A stretch of DNA of 64,000 nucleotides from Petrosia ficiformis (GCA_947044365.1 OX345637.1:12551076-12615075), one strand, 5' to 3'. Counted from the first letter of the stretch, positions 14,701 through 24,519 are shown. Numbers and translations are program-made. The notes: a model not told the origin generated them from the letters alone.

Positions 14701-15614
14701 CAATTCTCTCTCACTCCTGTATCTTCCATGGGGTCTGTCTGTTTGCCTTTTGATATGACGATCAGCTCTCTATATGAGTTGGACCCAGTAGTTCCTGTCA
14801 GTGATGATCACCATGACAACCCCCTTTCTGCTTGGCAACATGAAATAGAGGTTCATTGTGAATGGTTGACTCCGCCTCATGTTGCTAAGTTACCATTTGT
14901 AGCTTACGAACCTTTCACCTTCTCTCATTTGGAAAGTTCAGCTGGAAATAAGTAAATCATATATAGTCACACATTCTACTGTTCATCCATTCATTCATTT
15001 GTTCATTCATTTGTTCGTTCATTCATTCATTCATTCATTCATTCATTCATTAATTCATTCTTGAACTGATAAATATTAATAGTCGTCCTCTTCTTTTGTT
15101 ACAGTACTTTCTTACAGTTGACAATGGTGAATTCATGTCCCCTCCCACTAATATTATTAGACCATAGCCTCATTACGCCACTGAAACTAGCTCAACTCAC
15201 TGGACAAAAACCAGAGGTTAATATATTATATACATGTATATCATATTGAATACAATTTACATCAACATTTTTCAGGCCAAAAACATTCTGTTAAAATGTA
15301 CATAATTATAATTAATATACATACATGTACATGTACATGTATGTATGTATGTAATTATGCATGTATATGTAGATGTATGTATGTACATGTATGTACATAA
15401 TACACAAGTATGTATGCATATATACAATGCATACATACAATGTATACACATGTACATGTACATACATGTGTCATACTGTACATACAAACCATACATACAT
15501 ACATACATACATACATGTACATACATACATGTACATACATACATACATCTACATGCTATACATACCTACACTATACATACATGTACATGCATACATACAT
15601 ACATAAGTACATAC

Positions 15615-15649
<35 letters not shown>

Positions 15650-15657
15650 CATGTACA

Positions 15658-15689
<32 letters not shown>

Positions 15690-18600
15690 CATACATACAT
15701 ACATACATACATGTGTACATACATACATACATACATACATACATACATACATACATACATACATACATACATACATACATACATACATGCATACATACAT
15801 ACATGCATACATACTTGCTATACATACATACATACATACATACATACATACATACATACATACATGTACATGTACATGTACATACATGTACATACATATT
15901 ACATACATACATACATGTATATACAGATATTTTATCCTGGGGATTCTTTTTCATTTTTATGGCAACATCGTAAAGGTATAACATCCTAAATATTTCAATC
16001 TCTATACATTTCAAATTCTATATTAGTTGCAGGTAATTTCGAAGTATTTGGAACTTCAAAAGCAAGTTTCAAAATAGACTATCATCCACATGAGGTACAT
16101 TGGTTAATGAAATATTATATATACATGTAATTATCCATTAGCTCTAGCAATTGGTTTAGTACTGTACTGTACTGTGAAATGTTTGAATGGTTACATTCTA
16201 AGCCATTGTAGCTACTCATTTTCTAAGCCATTGTGGCTGCTCATTTTCTAAGCCATTGTGGCTGCTTATTTTCTAAGTCATTGTCTCTGCTTATTTTCTA
16301 AGCCATTGGGGCTGCTTATTTTCTCAGCCATTGTGGCTGATTGTTATTTTTCTAAGCCATTGTGGCTGCTTGTTTGTTTGTTAATTGTTTCAGCATTCTA
16401 CGCCTATTGCTAGCATTCTAGGCACATGAAGTTTCAATAGTTACTCAGTTACATGCTTCCATTTATCTATCATGGTACTAAACATTATATTGACAGTACA
16501 TTGAGTACAAACTACATGTACATGTATGTCAATATAGGGAACTAAATGGTAACATGCTGTTTTCTATAACTATAAACTTTAAGATATTAGTGTTGTTAAC
16601 TAAAACTAAAACTAAGACGTTATGACTTTTAGTCATAACTAATTACTAGTAATAACTATAACAACTACAATTAAAATTGGCCAATAATGGGCACTTTCAT
16701 TTAGTTAACTGAAACTAAAACCCTTTTAGTAAGCCTAATATTACCTTAGACTAGATGTTTGAGCAGGAGCCCATAATGACGAAAGCGTAAGAGTAGGAGC
16801 GGTGAACGACCACGCATTTAATTAAATTGGGCAAACTATCTGTCTGACCGTCTGTTACTATTTTTAGAACCCACGTGTATATGCCTTTGTGAAATATGGC
16901 TTCTAGAAAATCAACAGTTACTATATACTACATTGACTAAGTTTCCTGTATAACAGAGAAAAGAATTGAGCGATATTCTGGATCGTGAAGATGTTTCTAG
17001 TGAAGCCATTGACAAAGTAGTCGGAAGCCTTTACTGCAATGACAGAAGGCAATGATGTCAAACACTCTTGAATAGGACTAAACAGTTATTTCTCGGCTTC
17101 CCCAAAGCATGCTCTCGCTTTCCTGATAGTACATGTAGGTGACTCCATTTCTACCTCTATACATGTTAGTTTCATAGCTAACCTTGGAGATTGTCGAAGT
17201 GTAGACGCCATATTTAATGAAGGCATATACACGTGGGTTCTAAAAATAGTAACAGATGGTCAGACAGATAGTTTGCCCAATTTAATTAAATGCGTGGTCG
17301 TTTACTGCTCCTACTCTTACGCTTTCTGGTCAACGTCATTATGGGCTCCTGGTTTGAGAAACAAGACATACTATAACTATAATTAAAAGTAGTCATTATT
17401 GTCGCACTAAAACAATACTAAAAGATATTTGCAGTGCTAGTGTTCAATATAATGGATAGTACATCTGTACTTCCATTAGGAACATAATATTTCAAGTGAA
17501 TGAAACAACTCAAATTGGTTAAATAACAAATCAGTTTTTACATGTACATGTACATATATGTAATAGTGTTGTTTAAAACTAATACTAAATCTATTTTAGT
17601 ATAACCTTTTTCTATTTTAGTTTTTAACTATAACTAAAATATTATTGATGGCCTTTTAGTTATAGAACTATAACTAATATACTTGTAATGGATGTTGTGG
17701 TTAACTAAATGTACTTGCAATGGATTTTTCGTTAATGTACTACTAAAAAGCAGTGTAAATATATGTACAGTTTTTTTGTTTTAATTTCAGTATAATTCCT
17801 CATTGTAATGTAGGTCAAATTTCAAACCGACATACATGTATTAGTATTTGCATTTATAATTTTAGTTAACTGAAACAGCACTATGAAAACTATTAGTTAA
17901 CTATAACTAAAACATAATTGAAAATATTAGTTAACTACATGTATTACTAAATTTTAGTTAACTATAACGCATCTCAAAAATGGAACTAAAACAACACAAG
18001 TATGTATATACATGTAGTGATTATTTGTGATTGATATCTTAACTGATATATGACACAAATATAATTTATATATTAATCCCCTGAAAATAGACTTAGAGTT
18101 ATGGCACTTCGGGCCACTAACATAGATCAGTTGTCAGCAGATACATGTACACATTCAATAATGATAATCAAGATAATGTCATCATGTATAATATATTGTA
18201 TGTTTGCGTTATCACATGTTTTGTTTTTTGATAGGAAAGTAAATTATCTCGAACTGCTAAATATAACTTTAAGCTGTCTAATATGCAGGTACATGTACAT
18301 GTACATACAACATGCATACACATAACAGACACCCACACAGACATACCGATACACATAGATACACACTCATACAGACAACCGATACACACACATACACATA
18401 CAGACACCCACACATGGTACACACACACACATACAGACACACACACACGCACTATACACACACCCACACAGACACACTGATACACACCAATCAACTGCCA
18501 TCTTATGCTATGAATTATACTGGCCTCGGGGCATAAAACCAAGACCAGGACTACTCCTCATGATACTGAGTGACAGCTGTCAAGATTTAGCCACTAACAT

Positions 18601-19133
18601 GTTTCCGGGGCTCACCATGGGGAGGTATTTGACAGATGAGCCCCAACCGATACACACACACACACACATGCACATGAAGTATAATTTCATAATTTATTTC
18701 TTCCTAGACTATTTACCAGTTACAGAGTTCTATACAATCATTAATACCCAATCAACCAGTAATTACTGGACAAACCGTTCTCATCACCTACACCATCACA
18801 AACATCACTAGAGATTTCCGAGACTCTACACAAGAACCAGGAAAGCTCCAATATGTACTTCATCCAGATCGTGACTACTGGGATCTTACAAGTAATCTAT
18901 CGGGTGTTGTTGAAGCACCTCGTATTGCTCAAAAAGTTTCATTCAAAGTAGCAGCCACTCCTAAACAAGCTGGGTTCTTCTGCGCTCCATCATGTTCCCT
19001 TGCCTTGGAGCAAAAGCCAAAGGTGGATGGTTCAGACGGAGTTGAAATAGAACAGGAGATACTGACAGGAGCTCAGTGTTATAATACTTGTGAATGGGAA
19101 TATGTACAAGTACTGGAAAATAGTACTTACTAA
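1540..19133 (+). CDS. TRAPPC10: TRAPPC10, trafficking protein particle complex subunit 10 (23 exons)
   Basis: Subunit of the TRAPPII tethering/Rab-activating complex at the Golgi. Exons: 1540-1588, 1750-about 1839, 2106-2232, 3288-3490, 4232-4427, 5024-5141, 5261-5346, 6028-6213, 6787-6948, 8191-8302, 8358-8434, 9267-9358, 9833-9973, 11271-11511, 12259-12361, 12429-12526, 13259-13390, 14023-14182, 14546-14951, 15105-15216, 15927-15975, 16027-16094, 18708-19133. All joins are GT..AG and in phase except exon 2 to 3, whose donor is unresolved. Family matches in order include [15 protein letters not shown] (human FLHIYWTEC), then [31 protein letters not shown] and [12 protein letters not shown]. 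The C-terminal exon has the beta-sandwich typical of the TRAPPC10 tail. Total about 1140 aa against 1259 in human. Most introns carry satellites. Confidence 0.95.
2290..3262. repeat. higher-order minisatellite in TRAPPC10 intron 3
   Basis: About 970 bp built from GTATATAGTGGTCAATGGTTG units followed by either a short (TATATGTACCT) or long (ACATTGTATATGTACATGT) linker. Short and long units alternate, giving a higher-order period. The array ends just before the exon 4 acceptor at 3287. Long reading frames on both strands are repeat artefacts. Confidence 0.9.
3491..4231. other. TRAPPC10 intron 4, mostly unique
   Basis: AT-rich intron with scattered ACATGTACAT copies, notably a small palindrome around 3715-3745 (GTGCCTACATACATG and its complement) and a short run at 4172-4210. 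No gene seen. Confidence 0.6.
5345..5640. repeat. tandem repeat, about 50 bp unit (GGATGAATGAGT)
   Basis: Six near-identical units composed of GATGAATAAATGGATGG and GAATGAGTGGATGAAT in TRAPPC10 intron 7, starting directly at the exon 7 donor. Degenerate GGAT/GAAT steps continue to about 5960. Confidence 0.9.
6230..6760. repeat. TACATG/GATA/ACAT microsatellite in TRAPPC10 intron 8
   Basis: Compound microsatellite: (GATA)n near 6250-6280, (CAGA)n near 6305-6335, then long TACATGTACATG and (ATAC)n blocks up to about 6735, within 30 bp of the exon 9 acceptor. Open frames here are not genes. Confidence 0.9.
7165..7745. repeat. 68-bp minisatellite, about eight copies, TRAPPC10 intron 9
   Basis: Units contain CCACAGTAGTTCAACAGTAG, TTTTAACAGTAATTGCTATA and CAATGCACATGTACATGTCA. 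Inner units are almost identical; the last two share a variant (GTAGTGAGACAG), showing expansion from the left. The one longer unit carries an extra TACATG step. Confidence 0.93.
8687..8935. repeat. (ATT)n plus AAGCCATTGTGGCTGC repeat unit in TRAPPC10 intron 11
   Basis: (TTA)n at 8687-8717, followed near 8830-8935 by copies of TTTTCTAAGCCATTGTGGCT ending in an ACGCC..GGCACATGAA tail. The same unit and tail recur as a larger array at 16193-16425, so this is a dispersed repeat family. Confidence 0.75.
9399..9832. repeat. (ATCC)n satellite in TRAPPC10 intron 12
   Basis: CATCCATC microsatellite with degenerate CATTCATC and two copies of a longer unit (TTAATTCATCCAATCATACA, at 9524 and 9628). It runs almost to the exon 13 acceptor at 9832 and so supplies the pyrimidine-rich tract. 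Confidence 0.9.
10023..10438. mobile_element. hAT-like MITE with GATTACGATTACA core
   Basis: About 416 bp with imperfect terminal inverted repeats: CAGGGCTGGGGCCAATTACA on the left and the complement of TAATTGGCCCCAAGCCTG on the right. Flanks repeat ATATACA on both sides (7 of the 8 bp expected of hAT). The interior is rich in GATTACGATTA/CGATTATGATTAC steps. Lies in TRAPPC10 intron 13; non-coding. Confidence 0.7.
10970..11230. repeat. minisatellite of ACACATAATGG and TACATG units, TRAPPC10 intron 13
   Basis: About five units of 50-60 bp (GTAATACACATAATGGACAT, then TACATGTACAAGTAATACAT). Ends about 40 bp before the exon 14 acceptor at 11270. Confidence 0.88.
11597..12096. mobile_element. foldback element (MITE) with GTAGGCAAA inverted ends
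   Basis: About 500 bp in TRAPPC10 intron 14. The left end has GTTTGCCTACTCAAAATTTA, ATTCCACATTTGCCTACGTA and ACCGTATAT; the right end at 12010-12090 carries the complement in reverse order. The middle holds three tandem copies of a unit with CAACGTATGACCACTCTAGG (11755-11860). (ATCT)n microsatellite flanks it on both sides (11560-11592 and 12100-12250), so it probably inserted into that microsatellite. Confidence 0.75.
12542..13258. other. TRAPPC10 intron 16
   Basis: TACATG microsatellite at 12560-12725, then about 500 bp of apparently unique AT-rich sequence with no recognisable gene or element. Confidence 0.6.
13425..14020 (+). repeat. about 580-bp polypyrimidine (CCT)n tract before exon 18
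   Basis: Nearly uninterrupted C/T sequence on the plus strand (CTCCTCCTC, TCTTCCTCC blocks with a roughly 110-bp higher-order repeat). It ends at the exon 18 acceptor CTACAG (14022), so it is a vastly enlarged splice polypyrimidine tract. Homopurine/homopyrimidine composition with mirror symmetry could favour triplex DNA. Confidence 0.9.
14200..14475. repeat. ACTAATACATGTACTTGT microsatellite, TRAPPC10 intron 18
   Basis: About 15 copies of an 18-bp unit such as ACTAATACATGTACTTGT with CTG/CAT variants. Short reading frames across it are artefacts. Confidence 0.88.
14985..15060. repeat. (ATTC)n microsatellite
   Basis: TTCATTCATTCATTC run in TRAPPC10 intron 19, close to the exon 20 acceptor. 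Confidence 0.9.
15300..15926. repeat. (ACAT)n microsatellite ending at the exon 21 acceptor
   Basis: About 600 bp of CATACATACAT with TACATGTACATG interruptions. It continues to the acceptor TATACAG at 15926, so exon 21 (49 nt) is spliced from a site with almost no pyrimidine tract. The open frames over this array in four or more frames are repeat artefacts. Confidence 0.92.
16193..16425. repeat. AAGCCATTGTGGCTGC tandem repeat, TRAPPC10 intron 22
   Basis: Seven to eight copies of a 24-27 bp unit (ATTTTCTAAGCCATTGTGGC) with the same tail (ACGCC..CTAGGCACATGAA) seen at 8880-8935. The unit core AGCCATTGTGGCT is partly self-complementary. Confidence 0.85.
16764..17351. mobile_element. 588-bp foldback element, arms about 150 bp
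   Basis: Left arm starts CAGGAGCCCATAATGACG and continues with AAAGCGTAAGAGTAGGAGC; the right arm is its complement ending CGTCATTATGGGCTCCTG. The arms also share TTTAATTAAATTGGGCAAAC and CCCACGTGTATATGCCTT. Flanking GTTTGAG at 16757-16763 and 17352-17358 looks like a target-site duplication. It sits inside an AACTAAAAC/TTAGTTATAGTTAAC-rich repeat (16590-18000), so it is nested. No coding frame. Confidence 0.82.
17390..18000. repeat. TTAGTTAACTAT-rich repeat, right part
   Basis: Many copies of AACTATAACTAAAA and its complement, matching the stretch at 16585-16740. Together they look like one older element with ends TAGTGTTGTTAACTAAAAC and ACTAAAACAACAC, split by the 16764-17351 insertion. 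Confidence 0.55.
18280..18670. repeat. CA-rich microsatellites before the last TRAPPC10 exon
   Basis: ACACACAGACAC-type repeats at 18290-18485 and 18648-18668, separated by a short hairpin-forming unique stretch. The last-exon acceptor TTCCTAG follows at 18707. Confidence 0.8.
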
Positions 19134-19772
19134 TTATAATTATTATAATTATTATAATTGATATTTTTATTGTGTCTTAGATTCATTACTTTCTTAAAAC
19201 ATTTTATTTTCATTAAATGCAATGTACATGTATGTTAATTAATTTTAATTTTAAGTGTGATTTTAATTAATGAGTAGTAAATGTAAACAATGACTGTTAG
19301 TCAACCACTGTAGCTCTGAACCTGAATTCCCTTCAGTGCAAATACACTAGCTAGGTTAGTAATGTACAGTTACATGTGTAGTGCTCTTGATAGTCAGCTG
19401 CACTGTTAGGGGTGGGGTGTGGTTTTACACAACTAAATAATAATTATGTACTTCCTGCTGTACAAGTAGCTACAGTCTATACGTACACACTATCCTGATA
19501 CATGTGTCAAAGGGAATCCTCCTAAGGAAATATGACAAACTTAGTTTATTAGAACCCACCAGAAACGAGACATGGCAAGAGATCCTCCTTGACAACACAT
19601 CATGTGTCAGGAAACTGCTTACTTTTTCGCAGTTTAGTGCTATAATGGTAGTTTACAAAACTGTTACATTGGAAAACAAAATTAAACTTGTGAATAACAA
19701 TATCCACTCAATTTCAGCTAGTGTATTACTTACTACATTGATTATTCATAACATCATTAATACTAATAATGT
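19134..19772. other. tail-to-tail spacer TRAPPC10/PCBD, part of a segmental duplication
   Basis: No gene. The part from about 19300 to 19772 recurs, diverged, at 35375-35583 immediately 3' of the second PCBD copy (shared blocks: TTTCAGCTAGTGTAT and ATACACTAGCTA). This marks the left part of the duplicated unit. Confidence 0.6.
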
Positions 19773-20426
19773 CTAGTTGGCAATAGATTCAATGAATGTT
19801 GCTAAGGTGACATCCCTATTAGACAACCCCTGACATTCATGTGTACTGAGTGTGATTGTCACATTATTGTACACATTAAACCATTCAGGATGATGATCCA
19901 TCTTATCAGCTTTCAGGGCTATCCTTGTCATGAATCCAAATGCCTCGTTGAAATCTTTGAATTTAAAATCTTTCTTAATGGCATCTCTTCCATCAACCAT
20001 ACCCCATCCTGATGAGAAGAGTGGCTCTAGTTTCTGTTTACGCTCAGATTCATCAAGTGTAACACACTTACTACTTGGAGAAGATGCCTGAAAATGGTAA
20101 AGTAGTGAGAATCCATCTTGTTGTTTGGAAGTTGATTTAAAACTTTTATGTGATATTAACTGGTAAGTATAACGTAACTATGTTTATGTATACTTTGAGA
20201 CAAAAGATCTTTCAAAAAAAGGACCACTGTTCTTAAAATGTACTCATAATTATATAATATATATATAGACGAAATGAAACAAAAGGGCTAGACAGCCCGG
20301 GTCAACTGAAATACACAGCACCTCATTAAAATTCATATGACACACCCCTTGATCCTAGGGTCTCTTATTGTTAGGGTTTCAATCTGTGTCAAATTAATCC
20401 ACTGTCACACCTACCTCCGGTACCAT
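19773..20426 (-). CDS. PCBD: pterin-4a-carbinolamine dehydratase (PCBD/DCoH), two exons
   Basis: Dehydrates 4a-hydroxytetrahydrobiopterin in pterin recycling; in vertebrates it also serves as HNF1 dimerisation cofactor. Exon 2 (20087-19773) carries [40 protein letters not shown] and ECQGLSNRD, the near-invariant PCBD core with its catalytic histidines (DHHPEW and THE). Exon 1 is only 12 coding bases (20426-20415, MVPE), with GAG|GTAGGT donor and TTTCAG acceptor giving an in-phase join and a protein of 108 aa (human 104). It is convergent with TRAPPC10 and divergent from receptor A. A broken copy lies at 35584-35880. Exon 1 is inferred; exon 2 is certain. Confidence 0.93.
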
Positions 20427-20778
20427 ATATTCCAGTTGATCCGACAGCCCTGTCAGAAAATTGAAGATTCAATATTACATCGACATCACTAATACAATGT
20501 ATATACAGTTAAAAACATGTTATACAATGTTCCAAATTGTCAATAAATACTGGGTGCTCTCAACTTTCAAAATTATAAACACTTTGATTAACAATTGTGA
20601 GTATAATTACTATCAACTAACTTACCATTCTATAAACAAGTTGAAGATAATTAGGTTTGAATGAGTAACTCCACCTCATTACTTGGATAACACCCATATT
20701 CATTAATTTTTTTGCCTACTGCACTAGCACTCCACTGAACCCCCACATCATTCGGAAAATTTTAAAATTGCATCGAAG
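20427..20778. promoter_or_regulatory. divergent spacer between PCBD and receptor A
   Basis: 352 bp between start codons. The last 40 bp (CCCCCACATCATTCG and GCATCGAAG before ATG) match the sequence before receptor B, so the proximal 5' region of the receptors is conserved. No TATA box could be assigned. Confidence 0.45.
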
Positions 20779-23700
20779 ATGACGAGGGACAGAGCTGCTA
20801 GAGAACTCTTGATTTTACTTTTTCTTATAGCTAAACTGTATTCATGTTGTGCTGAGTTTTGTAATGGACCTAAGAAACAAATCCAAAATGGTGATACATT
20901 CATCCTAAGAGGTCCTTGTCCTTCAGATAATCCTCTATTTGTTCCTGTTAATGACTCTGTCTTATATCAATGTGATGATGAAAAGCCTAGTGGAACATAC
21001 TTGCCATTATGGAATATCAGTGGTTTGTCAGGATCACCATTTTTAAGTAATGAGGGTTCAGAACACAGTATAACAGTAACTGAGACTACATCCCCTGATA
21101 CAGTAAATACAACACTTAATATTCTAGTCAGAGAACAGTATCTGATGGAGCCTGTTATTAATATTCAGTGTGGATTGTGTTTAGGATCTGTATGTTTTGG
21201 TAATGATCCTCTACAAGAGAATATTATATCTGATCCAGTAATATTGGTTGCTTTCAGTGAGTGTATACTATTTATGAATAATCATGTTATATACATACCT
21301 ATATAGGTTCACCTCAGTCACTCACCCATCATAGAGATAGAGATACAGTATTACTAACCTGGTCTTCTCCAGTAGTTGCTTCAAACTATCCTGTAGAGTT
21401 CCAATATGAAGTGATATTAATAAATAATAATTCACAAGTCATTACATATAATATCACTAACAATACTAGTTTAAATATTAGTAGAGAAGATATACCTGAT
21501 GATTATCATGTGTGTAGTCAATATTACTGGAGTATGAGATCAGTAGTAGGAGATAGAAAGAGTATGATAGTACAGGCTAATGAAACATTCACTATACCTT
21601 CAGGTATTATTATATTATGTGTTATAAGAAATATTGAGTTCTAATTATCTCTAGCTCCCATAGTTACAAGTGGTCTACAAGTCAATATAACAGAATGTAT
21701 AACTATATTAATACAATTTGTTGTAAGTATATGCATTATTATACTACTAGTATTATACTATCTCACCTTTAGATTATTTCATGTCAGTCACCAGAAACAC
21801 TAGAATATGAGGTTCTCATTAGTGGAGATGATGATATTAATATCACAACATCTATTAATTACACTAATACTGATGATTTTGAGTACAGTATTCAGGTTAC
21901 AGCTGATCTTCTACTTGAGATGGATCAATCTCTGGAGGACTTACTAAATGAATTAATTGCTATTAATATTACTAATGATATTGGTCATGATGTAACTGAA
22001 TATCAGATTTTAAGTAAGTGTGTGTATACTCTTGTATAATTGTGTGTTATAATTATTTCATTAATTCAGATGATGTATTTGTTCATTTTTATATATTAGA
22101 TAATGCAGAAATCTTTGGATGCCCCCCTTCTAGATCTCCTCCGACCTCTCTGTCTTCTTTTAGTCCCTTTCTATCTCCTTCCACTACTATGTTATCAAGT
22201 TTATTTATTAGTAGTACATTTATAGTATTTAGTTCTGACATGAGGTCAATCACACCATCCACTACGATAGGTTAGATCAATAACTTGTATAGATTATACC
22301 AGGTTTACTGGTGCATGAACCAAAATTCAAGCTATAATTATAGATAACAAATTAAACCTGGTATAATATTCAACTTTTATTATTGGCACAGTACATAATC
22401 AAAAAGTATAGATGTTATTTACCAAGCATGTTCTGTCAATGCAGACTTATTAGTGTAACCTAATCAGGTTGCGTCTTCGTGTTCGGGATTCTAATCTATG
22501 TTTAGTTTCTCCAACGTATAAACTAACCTACAATTGATGGAACTTGATATACCACATTTGCTTGTTGTTTTGTGGATAGCAGGTCTTTCTCTTTCATAAG
22601 AGTTGATTTCAAGGTGTTTGATCTGAAAGCTATTCTAATGTTGAACTTGTTACAAGTTCTCCTTATGGCATCTTCCAGCCCCGCCACATAGGGAATGACA
22701 ATGATAACATCTGGTTTCTCGTTGTCTTCTTCCCTAATGTGGTATGCTACTATCATTCCCATTCCAGTATCTGTGAAAACAACAGATGTTGCTTTCTCAT
22801 TTCCGAGTAATTTAGAATGTACATGAATTGTGTGTACTTATAGCAATAACATCTTTTGTACCTAATTGCTTTGGGATTTACATACTATATGTTTGAAGTA
22901 CATTGCATAGTTTTTTTGTTACCATTCTTTATTGTATGACATGTACTTTATATACTAGTCAATATAGATCCATAAATTACTACTTGTAGACATTACCTAT
23001 ATAGCAAAAAAAGAAATCAGTAATTGATTTATAATTATAGTCTCTATGTAAACAAATTAGGGTTAAAATAACCAATTATTTTTTACAGTACCTTTTTCTT
23101 TGTATCTAGTTTTCAGTTGAGTATATAGTTGTTGAGTTATCCTTTTTAGAAAATATTAAATTATTTCTAATAAAGAAACACAACATATTTGTTATTGTCA
23201 GACTTTTATATAATTTCTTATGTTCATTATAATAAACAGGATCTTCTGATACTAAGAACATATCATTACTTGTTGCAGTAACAGTTAGTACAGTTATTAT
23301 AATACTGGTTGGTGTTATAATAGTGATATCTACTGTGTTATCATGTGTACTAGTCAGAAGAAAGAGACAGGTATACATAATGATCATCAATCATTATAAT
23401 AGTTTTATAGTGTTTCATTATTATCAGATTCCTGATCCTGACTTGAAAACTAATGAAGCTTATGGTACATGTGGCAATATTAATACTAATATAAAAGTCA
23501 ATGAAGCTTATGGTACTCATAATAACACTAATACTACTATACAAGACACAAACATATCAGTATATGAAGATATGAGATCCATTCCTCTTCAGTCTATGGT
23601 ATGTTAACGTTTTACTTCAATGATGTTGGTTTAAATAACTATACAAATTATACTTGTAATGAAAAGTCCTGAATGATTGGATAGTGTAATATCCATTGTT

Positions 23701-23929
23701 CTATGTTTGCTTTCACCAATTGTTTTATAATAACCAAAAGTTTGGGTAGTTACACAACTACCTTCATCAGTGGTATAATGATGAAGGTAGTTGTGTACCT
23801 ACCGAAACATTTGGTTATTATAAAAACAATTATTGATTGGTGAAAGCAAACATAGAACAATGGATATACATGTAGTATAATTATGTTTTGTTTCCACAGA
23901 ATGTCTCTCCTGTTTATGAAACAGTTTAG
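20779..23929 (+). CDS. array receptor A: Ig/FN3-like type I membrane protein with tyrosine-motif tail
   Basis: Family not recognised. Eight in-phase exons: 20779-21256, 21307-21603, 21655-21722, 21773-22013, 22100-22270, 23240-23370, 23428-23598, 23900-23929; 528 aa. Exon 1: signal peptide (LLILLFLIAKLYSCC) then CNGPKKQIQNGDTF and an Ig-like pattern C(YQCDD)-W(LPLWNISG)-L-C(INIQCGLC). Exon 2: FN3-like (DTVLLTWSSP, YEVILI, YYWSMRSVVG). Exons 3-4: a second beta-rich domain with many N-glycosylation sites. Exon 5: Ser/Thr/Pro stalk. Exon 6: single hydrophobic helix then LVRRKRQ. Exons 7-8: tail with NEAYGT twice, VYEDM (YxxM, the PI3K SH2 type) and VYETV before the stop. A cell-surface signalling receptor is inferred. 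Exons 2-7 are nearly identical to B and C. Confidence 0.85.
22435..22762 (-). pseudogene. Penelope-like element fragment (RT end and GIY-YIG), intron 5 of receptor A
   Basis: The minus frame reads VIPYVAGLEDAIRRTCNKFN, then IAFRSNTLKSTL and ANVVYQVPS, the linker typical of Penelope-like retroelements just before the endonuclease. After a one-base frameshift the next frame gives YVGETKHRLESRTRRRNL, the start of the GIY-YIG endonuclease. Only this C-terminal part remains. An orthologous fragment sits at the same place in receptor B, so it predates the A/B duplication; C lacks it. Confidence 0.75.
23698..23872. repeat. hairpin-forming inverted repeat in intron 7 of receptor A
   Basis: CTATGTTTGCTTTCACCAAT with TTATAATAACCAAA is followed by a short loop and its complement. 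Inner stem: ACAACTACCTTCATCA and TGATGAAGGTAGTTGTG. A related hairpin is in B (33465-33620) and, split by a MITE, in C. Probably a short foldback element older than the array. Confidence 0.75.
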
Positions 23930-24519
23930 TAATAAGTTTGTGTTATAGTGTGTATATTTTTGGTATTTTATGTGTTGTATAATTACTATACATATTTATA
24001 ATTATTATGATACACACAACAACTAGATAGATGAACAAACACACATAAAGATGAATAGAAAAGGAACGAAAAACCAGTATCATTAATTTGAGATATATAC
24101 ACTTTACATTTTTGATTGTACTTATTTACTTTAAAGAAAGTTGTTTATATACCTTTTGATAAAAATGTTTTTAACAATAAATTATGATACAGATGATTAG
24201 CTATAAATAAAAGTAACAATTAAATTTTTATTTATAGCTATCTATATTTAATTGTTTACCAGAAGTTCATTTTCTTTTCAAAAGCAGCATTAACTTTAGA
24301 ACTAGTTTTGATTTGCTTATAAGAACAAAAACATTTCCTTAGAAAAAAATGACAAACGTGTAGGGATATCAAAACCAAAAAAAACATGCAAACAAGATTA
24401 GGATGGTACATTAACATTTGCCACTTGACAGTTTTCTTAAAATAACTAATTTAGTATACAGTTGCAAAGAATAGTGGAATTGTAATTTAATTGGTTATGT
24501 AGGTTGTCATGACTGCATG

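Noticed and set aside
15345..16014. Several 60-214 codon frames on both strands
   Set aside because: All are (ACAT)n microsatellite translations; up to four frames are open at once.
22070..22099. Alternative earlier acceptor for receptor exon 5 (adds NDVFVHFYIL)
   Set aside because: In frame in A and B, but its AG is absent in C, so the common acceptor ATATTAG was preferred; it could still be a minor isoform in A and B.
22523..22762. Independent 79-aa gene antisense in receptor A (and 32276-32515 in B)
   Set aside because: The sequence is the C-terminal linker and broken GIY-YIG of a Penelope-like element, carried along by duplication.
23106..23544. Minus-strand frames opposite the TM and tail exons (also 32863-33301, 44890-45258, 61249-61443)
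   Set aside because: Shadows of the conserved receptor exons; no start context or independent conservation.
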